From Campylobacter sp. RM12651 (lineage in GTDB: Bacteria; Campylobacterota; Campylobacteria; Campylobacterales; Campylobacteraceae), in the NCBI RefSeq assembly GCF_022369475.1, contig NZ_CP059600.1, forward strand, positions 1,302,001 to 1,366,000: a stretch of DNA of 64,000 nucleotides, given 5' to 3'. Below are positions 20,331 to 28,746 of the stretch, piece after piece. The first letter of the stretch is position 1; each line of letters starts with the position of its first letter. The translations under genes and the position numbers were made by a program. The notes beneath the pieces are model-generated. The model was not told where the DNA came from and did not search any database. It saw only the letters and a list, made by a program, of their open reading frames with translations.

Positions 20331-21032
20331 TTATTCCTTTTCTTTAAATAGCTTGTTATAATATGAAAAATAATCTGTTGTTTTGCTTAATTGCTTAGAA
20401 ATATTTGAATAAAAATTTATTTCATCAATTTGATTATATTCTAAATTATTATCCAATTCAGCTATTTTCTTTAAAGAAGAACATTCATATAAATATAAGT
20501 TATTTTTTAATACAACCATCACACTACCAATAGCCCAAGTTCTACAAAATTCTCTTAAATCATTTCTATTTGGAGTTAGTTGTTTTTTAGCGTATAAATT
20601 CGCTGCTAAAACATTAGTATCAAAATATATAAAATTGTTATATTTATTTTTAATACTATCATATATTTTTTGACTAGGAGCTATTAATAATGTATGCTCA
20701 ATATAATTATTAAAAATTACTCTATCGCCTATTTGTGGAGTTAATATAGGTAATGGTAAAGCATCTTGTTTTAAATCAGAAAATGTATATAGCTCTAATT
20801 TAATATTATTGTTCTCATTATTTACAAAACTAGCTCTAGCAACAATTATAGAATATTCTCCGATATCTTTAATAACAATAGCGCCATTTTTTAAATTATT
20901 TTCATCATATTTTGCATCAACTATATGAGCATAAGCATAGCCATTATCAATCTTATCAATAACAGCATTTATAAATTGATTAGCAAATGCAAAAACCGAA
21001 AAGCATATTAAAATAAAAGTTTTCTTAAACAT
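20331..21032 (-). CDS. Exported protein with plasminogen-binding (PgbA N-terminal)-like domain
   Basis: 233 aa with a clear signal peptide (KKTFILICFSVFAFA). The order of motifs, a start like VIDKIDNGYAYAHIVDAKY, then QIGDRVIFNNYIEHTLLIAP and TPNRNDLREFCRTWAIGSVM, resembles the N-terminal domain of the Helicobacter PgbA/PgbB proteins and their Campylobacter relatives. The C-terminus lacks the long lysine-rich plasminogen-binding tail, so binding is not implied. Divergent from the M23 peptidase gene. Confidence 0.55.
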   Translation of the reverse strand: MFKKTFILICFSVFAFANQFINAVIDKIDNGYAYAHIVDAKYDENNLKNGAIVIKDIGEYSIIVARASFVNNENNNIKLELYTFSDLKQDALPLPILTPQIGDRVIFNNYIEHTLLIAPSQKIYDSIKNKYNNFIYFDTNVLAANLYAKKQLTPNRNDLREFCRTWAIGSVMVVLKNNLYLYECSSLKKIAELDNNLEYNQIDEINFYSNISKQLSKTTDYFSYYNKLFKEKE

Positions 21033-21127
21033 ATTATCCCTTTAAAATTAAATTACTAAATTATAAGCAAAAAAAAGTAAAATGTCTGCCTTATTTTGGA
21101 AATTTTATCATATTTTAAAGGAAAATA

Positions 21128-22300
21128 ATGCGAAAAATCATATTAGTTTTATCTATTTTTTTAAGTTTAAATTTATTCTCAAAAGAATTAAAAATGGAAG
21201 AATTAATATGGGAAAGAGGCGAGAGTTTTTTATTTTTCTTACAAAAAAATCAAATTCCATTAAGCATATATCATAATCTTGATAAAGAAGATAAAGAACT
21301 AACAGCAGAAATCATAGCTGGGGTTAAATATCAAATATTAAGAGATGAAAATGATAATATAGAGCAAATTTTAATACCAATAAGCGAAACTTTACAAATA
21401 CAAATATATAAGGATTTAGAAGATAAATATGCTATAACATTTACTCCCATTACTTATAAAGTTGAAGAAACAAGTTTAACATTTAAAATAAATAAATCAG
21501 TATATCAAGATATTATAGACAACACTCAAAACTCTAGATTAGCAAGCGCTCTACTTAGAGCATATGCAGGAACGATTAATTATACAGGAATGAAAAAAGA
21601 TGATAGAGTAGTAATCGTTTATTCTCAAAAAAGAAGATTAGGTAGAATTTATGGAGATGCAAATATAAAATCAGCTATGATTGAAGTTAATAAAAAACCT
21701 TATTATATATTTAAATATGGAGATAATGACTTTTACGATGAAAACGGAAAACAATTAGAAACATATACTTTTATATTGCCTGTTGGAAATGTTAGAATTA
21801 GTTCTCCATTTAACCCAGGAAGATTTCATCCTATTTTAAAAAAATATAGAGCCCATCTAGGAATAGATTATGCAGCACCAACAGGAACGCCAGTAAAAGC
21901 AGCAGGTGCTGGAAAAATAATGTTTAGAGGAGTAAAAGGCGGATATGGAAATGTAGTTCAAGTAAATCACTCAAGTGGCTATATGACTTTATACGCACAT
22001 TTAAGCAAATTTGGTAAATATAAAATAGGAGATAGTGTAAAACAAGGTCAAGTAATTGGCTATGTAGGAACCACAGGTCTTAGCACAGGGCCGCACTTAC
22101 ATTTTGGTATGTATAAAAACAATGCAGCAATTAACCCAGCAACAGTTGTTAGAGTTGCAAAAGATGGTCTAGTAGGCAAAGAAAAACAAAAATTTGATTT
22201 AACAACTAAAGAATATATAAGTGAAATTAAGCATATATTAGAAAGTAAAATAACTCCTATAAAAGAAGAGAATTTTGAAAATATTGTGGAGCTTAATTAA
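21128..22300 (+). CDS. M23-family (LytM-type) peptidoglycan metallopeptidase
   Basis: 390 aa. It has a signal peptide (RKIILVLSIFLSLNLFS), a middle domain of about 200 residues, and a C-terminal LytM domain with the zinc ligands in HLGIDYAAPTGTPVKA (H, D) and TGPHLHFGMY (HxH). Such enzymes cut peptide crosslinks in the periplasm; relatives in Campylobacter and Helicobacter (Csd/Pgp proteins) determine helical cell shape. AAAGGAAAAT precedes the ATG. It is 3 nt upstream of mgtE. Confidence 0.88.
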   Translation: MRKIILVLSIFLSLNLFSKELKMEELIWERGESFLFFLQKNQIPLSIYHNLDKEDKELTAEIIAGVKYQILRDENDNIEQILIPISETLQIQIYKDLEDKYAITFTPITYKVEETSLTFKINKSVYQDIIDNTQNSRLASALLRAYAGTINYTGMKKDDRVVIVYSQKRRLGRIYGDANIKSAMIEVNKKPYYIFKYGDNDFYDENGKQLETYTFILPVGNVRISSPFNPGRFHPILKKYRAHLGIDYAAPTGTPVKAAGAGKIMFRGVKGGYGNVVQVNHSSGYMTLYAHLSKFGKYKIGDSVKQGQVIGYVGTTGLSTGPHLHFGMYKNNAAINPATVVRVAKDGLVGKEKQKFDLTTKEYISEIKHILESKITPIKEENFENIVELN

Positions 22301-22303
22301 AAT

Positions 22304-23656
22304 ATGAAAAATACAGCAGTAGCTTTTGAAATAATACAAGATTTTTTAGATGAAAAAGATGTTAGCTATGCTGAATTATTAGAAGCTCTAAAAATAATAA
22401 AAAATGATGATTATGAAGCTTATGAAAACATAATTAAAAGTCTTGATGATGAAGACTTAGGAAATATCGCAACACTAATGCCTGAACATATGTTAAGCGA
22501 TGTTTTGAAATTATCTTCAAGCAAAAAATTAGCTTTAGCATTAGGCGAATTAGAAAGCGATGATGCAACTGATTTAATGCAAAGCATTGAAGAAATTGAT
22601 GATGAAAAAGCAAATAGAATTTTTTCAAATCTTAGTAAAGACGAACAAGATGATATTTTATTCTTAAAACGCTACGATGATGAAAAAGCTGGTGCTTATA
22701 TGCAAACAGAGATTTTTACCGCAAAGCTTAGTGATACTCTAGAAAGTGCTATTAGCAAATATAAAGAGCTTAAAAAAAGCGAAGAAATAGAACATATAAT
22801 CCAACTTTTTATAACCGATGAGAATGAAAAATTAATTTATAGTTTGCATGTAGGAGATTTAATTTTATATGAATTTAAAGATACTTTTCAGCAAATTCTA
22901 GATAAAAATGAAGATTTAGCAAAAGATTTACATTTTATTAGAGATTACGACACTATAAATGATGCTATCTCTATGGTTCAAGACTATGATTTAAGCGTAA
23001 TTGCTGTAGTTGATAATAATAATAAATTATTAGGAAGAATAACTTATGATGATATACACGACTTAATCCAAGACTATGCAACAGAGCAAATGTATAACTT
23101 TGCAGGGGTTGGAGATATTGATAGCGAAGATGAAAATACCATAAAAGCAGCTAAAAGTAGAGCTAAATGGCTTATTGTAAATCTAATTACTTCGTTAATT
23201 TCAGCCCATGTTATCGCAATGTTTTCTGATGCAATAGAAAAGTTAGTAGCACTTGCAGCTTTAATGCCAATAGTTGCATCAATGGGTGGAAATACTGGCT
23301 CACAAGCACTTGCCGTAACTATTAGAAAACTTGCTTTAGGTGAATTAAGTTATGAGAATTCAAAACATATATTATTAAGAGAAATTGCTATTTCGTTTTC
23401 AAACGCAACGATTTTTGCCATTGTTTTAGGAGTTGTTGCGTATTTTTGGTTTTCAATCCCAATGTTAAGCCTTGTGATATTTATATCAATGATTTTAAAT
23501 TTAGGTTTTGCAGGTTTAATTGGCTCATTAATACCTTTGGTATTAAAAAAATGTGGATTTGACCCTGCACTAGGTAGTGCAGTTTTACTAACAGCAACCA
23601 CCGATGCTTTAGGGTTTTTTAGCTTTTTATTACTTGCTAAGGTAATATTGTTATAA
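22304..23656 (+). CDS. mgtE: Magnesium transporter MgtE
   Basis: 450 aa. An N-terminal MgtE_N superhelical domain (ATLMPEHMLSDVLKLSS) is followed by paired CBS domains (about residues 130-250, including DYDLSVIAVVDNNNKLLGRI) and a five-helix pore domain with the strictly conserved PIVASMGGNTGSQALAV (about 320). It takes up Mg2+ across the inner membrane and is gated by cytoplasmic Mg2+ through the CBS and N domains. Full length. Confidence 0.95.
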   Translation: MKNTAVAFEIIQDFLDEKDVSYAELLEALKIIKNDDYEAYENIIKSLDDEDLGNIATLMPEHMLSDVLKLSSSKKLALALGELESDDATDLMQSIEEIDDEKANRIFSNLSKDEQDDILFLKRYDDEKAGAYMQTEIFTAKLSDTLESAISKYKELKKSEEIEHIIQLFITDENEKLIYSLHVGDLILYEFKDTFQQILDKNEDLAKDLHFIRDYDTINDAISMVQDYDLSVIAVVDNNNKLLGRITYDDIHDLIQDYATEQMYNFAGVGDIDSEDENTIKAAKSRAKWLIVNLITSLISAHVIAMFSDAIEKLVALAALMPIVASMGGNTGSQALAVTIRKLALGELSYENSKHILLREIAISFSNATIFAIVLGVVAYFWFSIPMLSLVIFISMILNLGFAGLIGSLIPLVLKKCGFDPALGSAVLLTATTDALGFFSFLLLAKVILL

Positions 23657-23723
23657 TTTAATCTACTTTTAACAAAATTATGTTTAAATTAATGATTTAA
23701 TTTTCAATGAAAAAGGAGATGAA

Positions 23724-25409
23724 ATGAAAATTTCAACAAAACTTTCGTTATGTATACTGATTAGTTTGTGTATCTTAGGCATTAGCCTAATATTTATTTC
23801 TAACAAAGGAATGCAAGAAATTGACGATGTAACAACTAAAACGGTAGAAGAATTAGCAGTAAAAGATGCTAGAAGTGCTGCAAAAAGCATTGTATTTGGA
23901 TTTTATAATTTTTCTGAAAAATTATATAAAGACTTTGTAAAAGCTGGAGATGGACCTGAAGATGCACTTGAAAGCACAATTGAATATCTTCAAGGTATGA
24001 ATTTAGATAGCACAAATATTAGATTTTTTGCTGTTAATTCAGATGGAACTTATTTAGTTCATTATCAACCAGAAAAAATAGGAAAGAATTTAAAAGCAGA
24101 TTTAGATGTTAAAGGCGAAAGCTATGTAGAAAAATTTGTTAAGAATGGCTTAGCAGGCGGTGGTTTTACAGAGGTTACATTCTTTGATAAGGTAACTAGT
24201 AAAGATAGAAATATCATTACCTATACTAAAAAAGATAAAAATATGGATATTATCTATGGTTGCACAATAGATATGGATATAACAAATCAAGAAATCGCTG
24301 AAGTAGGTAAAATAATTGATGAAGTTATTAGTAGCTCAAATTACAAATTTACATTAGCAGCAGTTGTTATAGCGGCTATAATTTTAATATTAATGATTAT
24401 CTTCGTAAAATTCCAAATCACTCGCCCACTAAACAACCTAACAGCTAAATCAAACGAACTTAGCAGTGGAGATGGAGATTTAACTAAAAAGCTAGATGAT
24501 AAAGGTAATGATGAAATAGCTCAAGCTTGTAAAGCTATTAATATATTCTTAGAAAAAGTAAGAATTCTAATAGCACAAGCAAAAGATATCTCAAATGAAA
24601 ACGCTTCAATAGCAAATGAATTAAGCCACACAAGTCTTCAAACAGGTAAGCGTGCAGAAGAAGGTAGCGTAATAGTTACAGAAGTAGCTAATAAAGGAAC
24701 TAATACTAAAGCAAACCTTGATAAAGGTGTAATTGGTGCAGCTAAAGGTAAAGATGAATTAAGTAATGCAAGTAAGTTTATAAAATCAGCAAACGATGCT
24801 ATTAATTCATTAACTAATCAAATAAATCATAGTGCTGATATAGAAAGTGCTTTAGCTAGTAAGATTGAGCAATTAAGCCGTGATGCTGATAATGTTAAAT
24901 CTATTTTAGAAATAATTAATGATGTAGCAGACCAGACTAACTTACTTGCACTAAATGCTGCAATAGAAGCAGCACGTGCAGGAGAGCATGGTAGAGGATT
25001 TGCCGTAGTAGCTGATGAAGTAAGAAGCCTAGCAGAAAGAACTCAAAAAAGCCTTAGTGAAATAAATGCAACAATAAGCGTTATAGTTCAAGGTATTAAA
25101 GATGCAAGCGAACAAATGAGCACTAATTCAGCAGAAATTAGTAAATTAACTCAAGTAGCAAGTAATACCCAAGATACAATTAATGAAATGGGTAAAGTAA
25201 TGAGTGAAGCTGTAAAAATTAGTGAAGCAACTGTAAATGATTATATAAGCACAAGCAAAGATATGAGCGAGATATTAAGTGGAGTAAATAATATGAATAC
25301 TATCACTAATGAAAACGCAAGAAGCGTAGAAGAAATAGCAGGAGCAGCAAATCATCTAAGTGAGATGACAGAACAACTAAACAAAAAGCTAAATGAATTT
25401 AGAACTTGA
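23724..25409 (+). CDS. Methyl-accepting chemotaxis protein with a single Cache sensor
   Basis: 561 aa. TM1 is at residues 7-28. A periplasmic sCache_2-like domain follows ([20 protein letters not shown], about 95-115), then TM2 (about 210-232), a HAMP domain starting [12 protein letters not shown], and a cytoplasmic signalling hairpin whose tip reads [20 protein letters not shown]. It passes ligand occupancy to CheA/CheW. No CheR pentapeptide is seen at the C-terminus. Ligand unknown; sCache_2 domains often bind small organic acids. GGAGATGAA precedes the ATG. Confidence 0.92.
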   Translation: MKISTKLSLCILISLCILGISLIFISNKGMQEIDDVTTKTVEELAVKDARSAAKSIVFGFYNFSEKLYKDFVKAGDGPEDALESTIEYLQGMNLDSTNIRFFAVNSDGTYLVHYQPEKIGKNLKADLDVKGESYVEKFVKNGLAGGGFTEVTFFDKVTSKDRNIITYTKKDKNMDIIYGCTIDMDITNQEIAEVGKIIDEVISSSNYKFTLAAVVIAAIILILMIIFVKFQITRPLNNLTAKSNELSSGDGDLTKKLDDKGNDEIAQACKAINIFLEKVRILIAQAKDISNENASIANELSHTSLQTGKRAEEGSVIVTEVANKGTNTKANLDKGVIGAAKGKDELSNASKFIKSANDAINSLTNQINHSADIESALASKIEQLSRDADNVKSILEIINDVADQTNLLALNAAIEAARAGEHGRGFAVVADEVRSLAERTQKSLSEINATISVIVQGIKDASEQMSTNSAEISKLTQVASNTQDTINEMGKVMSEAVKISEATVNDYISTSKDMSEILSGVNNMNTITNENARSVEEIAGAANHLSEMTEQLNKKLNEFRT

Positions 25410-25432
25410 TTTATTAGCTTAAAAATAAACTT

Positions 25433-25466
25433 ATTATTAGGAATTAGTATGCTAGTTCCTAATAAT
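25433..25466 (+). terminator. Terminator after the chemoreceptor gene
   Basis: Arms of 15 nt (ATTATTAGGAATTAG and CTAGTTCCTAATAAT) pair with one wobble around a TATG loop and are followed by ATTTT. This closes the chromosomal run before the CRISPR array. Confidence 0.75.
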
Positions 25467-25567
25467 ATTTTAAAATATTTAAATAATTTAAATTCACTAC
25501 TAGTTTTTCCACTTTATATTTTTTTACTTAATCGTATTTGTTTTGTATTACTATGTTACATCATTAC

Positions 25568-26620
25568 TTTCTAGCATTATTGTGTTAGAAATTAGGTTTG
25601 CAATTCTAAACCATCATCGTTTAAGTCGTTTAGTTCTTGGTTTCAAACCATGTTGTGATAGAATTAGGTTTGCAATTAAAAGAAATGACAAAGCTAAACA
25701 AACTAGCTTGATGTTTCAAACCATGTTGTGATAGAATTAGGTTTGCAATATTGTTCTAAATATTTGTTCTATTATTTTACTTTGGTTTCAAACCGTGTTG
25801 TGGTAGAATTAGGTTTGCAATAAAATATCAATTATGGCTCATTGAGAAATTATATTACGTTTCAAACCGTGTTGTGGTAGAATTAGGTTTGCAATTTATG
25901 ATTGGTTTTTCTACTATCTGTATAAAAATTATGTTTCAAACCGTGTTGTGATAGAATTAGGTTTGCAATATCACAAGCAACGCCAACAGAATTTCCTAAG
26001 TTACTGTTTCAAACCGTGTTGTGATAGAATTAGGTTTGCAATCAGCCACACACAAAAGCAATTTTTAACGAGTTTGGGTTTCAAACCGTGTTGTGATAGA
26101 ATTAGGTTTGCAATAAGAAATTGATATAGATGCAGGAGAAGCAGTAAAGTTTCAAACCGTGTTGTGATAGAATTAGGTTTGCAATATTCATTACCATTTG
26201 CAAGGTTTGACATTGTTTCAAAGTTTCAAACCGTGTTGTGATAGAATTAGGTTTGCAATGTATAGAAGACAAAAAGCCACCAAGAGAAAAACTTGTTTCA
26301 AACCATGTTGTGATAGAATTAGGTTTGCAATCCAAACAAACAAAACATACAACCCGTTCTCTCGCATTGTTTCAAACCATGTTGTGATAGAATTAGGTTT
26401 GCAATTTCGTTCTAGCGGTAGTGGAATAATCCAACAAACGTTTCAAACCATGTTGTGATAGAATTAGGTTTGCAATTTAACGAATGATAACCTTCGACAC
26501 CCGATAATAAGTTTCAAACCATGTTGTGATAGAATTAGGTTTGCAATTTAAGAGATAATTAAGAAATATCTAATATATTAAAAGTTTCAAACCATGTTGT
26601 GATAGAATTAGGTTTGCAAT
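25568..26620 (+). CRISPR. CRISPR array 1: 15 repeats, 14 spacers
   Basis: Repeat length is 37 nt, starting GTTTCAAACC and ending GGTTTGCAAT; spacers are 34-37 nt. Starts of repeats: 25568 (degenerate), 25640, 25713, 25785, 25859, 25933, 26006, 26078, 26149, 26223, 26295, 26369, 26440, 26511, 26584. Variants come in blocks: CCATG in repeats 2-3 and 11-15, CCGTG in 4-10, and TGGTAGAAT instead of TGATAGAAT in 4-5. By type II convention (crRNA = spacer then GUUUC...) crRNAs read on the plus strand. The degenerate repeat marks the old end at the left, so new spacers enter at the right, next to the leader. I found no match of any spacer to the rest of the window by eye. Confidence 0.98.
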
Positions 26621-26645
26621 AGCAAGGAAAACTTGCTTATATATC

Positions 26646-26783
26646 AAGTATTTGAGAGTTTTTAAAAAGTAGTGATTTTTCCACTTTTAAAATTCTTTCA
26701 AATTTTAGCACTTTAGTGGAAAAATTAAACCTGTGTTTAGTTTGTATCACTAAAATTAAAAAGCAAATCTAATTCTATCACAA
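26646..26783. repeat. Leader inverted repeat, left copy (138 nt)
   Basis: These 138 nt are the exact reverse complement of 32796-32933. They lie between the last repeat of array 1 and the tracrRNA and include the tracrRNA -10 box (TAAAAT, 26751-26756) and most of the anti-repeat. Flanking sequence back to the array (26621-26645) is also similar, with substitutions. The same stretch is the likely CRISPR leader, as it abuts the conserved end of both arrays. Confidence 0.97.
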
Positions 26784-26863
26784 CGAGCGTTTGAAATCAT
26801 AATTAGGTAGAAATACCGAAAAGTTAGTAAAATATCGGGCAACTGGCTTAGCCACCCCGATAA
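26763..26863 (+). ncRNA. tracrRNA, left copy
   Basis: The anti-repeat at about 26763-26795 is complementary to the CRISPR repeat: 16 continuous pairs (CTAATTCTATCACAAC), a 3/4-nt internal bulge, then GTTTGAAA pairing with the repeat 5' end, as Cas9 requires. The tail has a GGTA-GAAA-TACC hairpin (26807-26818) and a larger stem TATCGGG/CCCGATA enclosing TGGC-TTA-GCCA. A TAAAAT -10 box ends seven bases before the anti-repeat. No strong U-run terminator is seen; the RNA may run on towards the convergent cas4 end. Confidence 0.88.
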
Positions 26864-26886
26864 ACTTTAACACAAACATACTAAAT

Positions 26887-27459
26887 TTATTCCCTATCAT
26901 CACAATAGTTAAAAAATTCACATTGATTACAAGCATTAAGACTAGCGCTACTATTTGGAAAAACTCCATTATCTAAAAGATTTTTCATATCTTTTACAAC
27001 TCTTTTTAGCCTAGCAAAATCATTCGGAAAAATATTAAAAACCTTATGTTTTAGATGATTTGATGAGCATAAAATCACTCTTTTGCAAGGCTTAGCATAA
27101 ATTTTACTAGCCATTTTTGCGTATGCTATTAGTTGCATTTTCGCCCCGTTACTAAGATTTAGATTATTACTTTGTTTAAACTCAAGTACCACCACCACAT
27201 CAACCCCAACAAATAGCATATCACAAACCCCACACAGCTCATCATCTTCTAAATATTGATTTTTATAGGCTTTATATTCGCTTAGCCCAAGTTTAACAAA
27301 TGTGCGACTTTTGAAAAGCTCATCTTGCTTTTTATGAAAATCATTGCCAAAATCTACATGCTTAGGATACTTTGGTGTAATATCACAAAAATTATAAAAA
27401 TAAAATATCCTAGGACAAAACACAAACTGCCTAATCAAACTCGCCTTCAAAAGTTCCAT
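26887..27459 (-). CDS. cas4: Cas4 exonuclease
   Basis: 190 aa, a PD-(D/E)XK nuclease with an iron-sulfur cluster that selects and trims prespacers with a correct PAM before integration. Seen: C15 in RQFVFCPRIFY, the catalytic DML...VVLEFKQSN region (about residues 80-97), and the C-terminal CNQCEFFNYC cluster supplying three more Cys. Its presence beside cas9-cas1-cas2 is the defining mark of subtype II-B. Last gene of the operon, 61 nt downstream of cas2. Normal length. Confidence 0.95.
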   Translation of the reverse strand: MELLKASLIRQFVFCPRIFYFYNFCDITPKYPKHVDFGNDFHKKQDELFKSRTFVKLGLSEYKAYKNQYLEDDELCGVCDMLFVGVDVVVVLEFKQSNNLNLSNGAKMQLIAYAKMASKIYAKPCKRVILCSSNHLKHKVFNIFPNDFARLKRVVKDMKNLLDNGVFPNSSASLNACNQCEFFNYCDDRE

Positions 27460-27520
27460 GAAATTCCTATTTCAAATTATTTAAAATTCTCATTGTTTTG
27501 GTTAAAATATACACAAGTTA

Positions 27521-27796
27521 CTAAATACTATCAAAACTAAGTTGCTCTAAATCAGCCTTTTTATAGCCGTGCGTATAGTCTAAATCTATCTCACACCTAC
27601 ACAAAAACGCCTTATCCCCATCACCACAAAGCTTTTTAAAAAGCTCTTTTACCACCTTTATCTCGCTTTTGCTAAGCTCTCCATAAAAGACTGATTTTTG
27701 GATATTTAAAAGTCCTAAATCCTTTAGCTCTTCAAAAAGCTTTATTCGTGATTTGTTATCTTCTATATCGTAGCTTACAATATACACGCTCACCAC
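27521..27796 (-). CDS. cas2: CRISPR-associated endoribonuclease/adaptor Cas2
   Basis: 91 aa ferredoxin-like protein. VYIVSYDIEDNKSR holds the conserved Asp after the first strand, and LNIQKSVFYGELSKSE is the next strand and loop. Cas2 forms the core of the Cas1-Cas2 integrase that inserts spacers at the leader-proximal repeat. It overlaps cas1 by 7 nt. Confidence 0.95.
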   Translation of the reverse strand: MVSVYIVSYDIEDNKSRIKLFEELKDLGLLNIQKSVFYGELSKSEIKVVKELFKKLCGDGDKAFLCRCEIDLDYTHGYKKADLEQLSFDSI

Positions 27797-28746
27797 CTAA
27801 ACACATAAGAATGATAATTATTCGCACCGCACAAAAACCCACTAAGCTTATAAACTTGTCTTTGTATGATGCTTTCAAGACTTAGTTTAGAGTGATTATA
27901 TGGCAACTTTTTAGCAAGTGAGCTAAAAATCTCATTTGAAATTAGCTTTTTACACTCATTAAAATCGCCCTTTAGCTGATGCCTTAGCTTGATAATATTT
28001 CTATCAACTAAAAAACTTCTATACTCCTCCATAATGTCCAAAACTAACGATGGCTTAGCACTTCTTAAGCTATGAAGCACTCCAAAATATGGGTTTAACC
28101 CTGCGTTTATCACGCTTTTATAAATTATGTTTAAAAGTATTGCGTAGCCGTAATTTAGGGCTTTATTTACATTATCATCTGCAAATCTGCCCGTGCGATT
28201 TACAAACTCATCCCCTAAAAGCCTTGTTTGTTTAAGATAATCAAAATAAACTTTTGCCGCACTTCCTTCAATGCCAAAAATGCTATCTTTTGTCATTTTA
28301 TAAGTTTTTAGCTCGTTAATAAATGTTTTTAATTGCTCGGTGGTTTTTTGTTTTAGCAAATCATCTTGCAAATACCTTGAAAAGTATAAAATCGTGGAGC
28401 GTTGGTTTTTGATTTTACCTATGATTAGCTCTTTTGCTAAGGCTAGGTCTTTGCCGTTTTGTTCGCTTAAAATCTGATGTTTTATCACATTTACGCTTTT
28501 ATGCTCGTGTAAAGTGTGTAAAGCTAAATGAGATTTAAAATCATTAAAAAATATCTTAACCCCACGCACTCCACAAGCATAGGCTAAGTCACTACTTAGT
28601 CCTACACCACGAGATTTTATACTTATGGTTTTTAGGTTTTTAAGTGGATATTCTTTGATTAACTCTCCATCTTTTTTAACTACTAATCTAGCCGATTTTA
28701 GCCCCAAATACACCCCGTAAGAATTCACTACGAGATGTTTTAGCAT
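27790..28746 (-). CDS. cas1: CRISPR spacer integrase Cas1
   Basis: 318 aa. The N-terminal beta domain starts VVNSYGVYLGLKSARLVV. Metal ligands in the helical domain fit E160 (FGIEGSAAKVYF), H225 (FGVLHSLRSAKPSL) and D237/E240 (LVLDIMEEYR). It is the integrase subunit for spacer acquisition. Overlaps cas9 by 7 nt and cas2 by 7 nt, so the three are translationally coupled. Full length, no sign of decay. Confidence 0.97.
   Translation of the reverse strand: MLKHLVVNSYGVYLGLKSARLVVKKDGELIKEYPLKNLKTISIKSRGVGLSSDLAYACGVRGVKIFFNDFKSHLALHTLHEHKSVNVIKHQILSEQNGKDLALAKELIIGKIKNQRSTILYFSRYLQDDLLKQKTTEQLKTFINELKTYKMTKDSIFGIEGSAAKVYFDYLKQTRLLGDEFVNRTGRFADDNVNKALNYGYAILLNIIYKSVINAGLNPYFGVLHSLRSAKPSLVLDIMEEYRSFLVDRNIIKLRHQLKGDFNECKKLISNEIFSSLAKKLPYNHSKLSLESIIQRQVYKLSGFLCGANNYHSYVFRW

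Noticed and set aside
25496-25520. TTTTTCCACTTT next to the old end of array 1 resembles part of the leader
   Set aside because: Only about 12 AT-rich bases agree, which is expected by chance here; not enough for a relic leader.
26001-26458. Open frames running through CRISPR array 1 on both strands
   Set aside because: They are translations of repeats and spacers, with periodic repeat-derived peptides and no ribosome-binding site.
25605-26583. Possible self-targeting spacers against the integrated element
   Set aside because: I scanned distinctive parts of the spacers against the 33-64 kb region by eye and found no match; a proper search is needed, so no claim is made.
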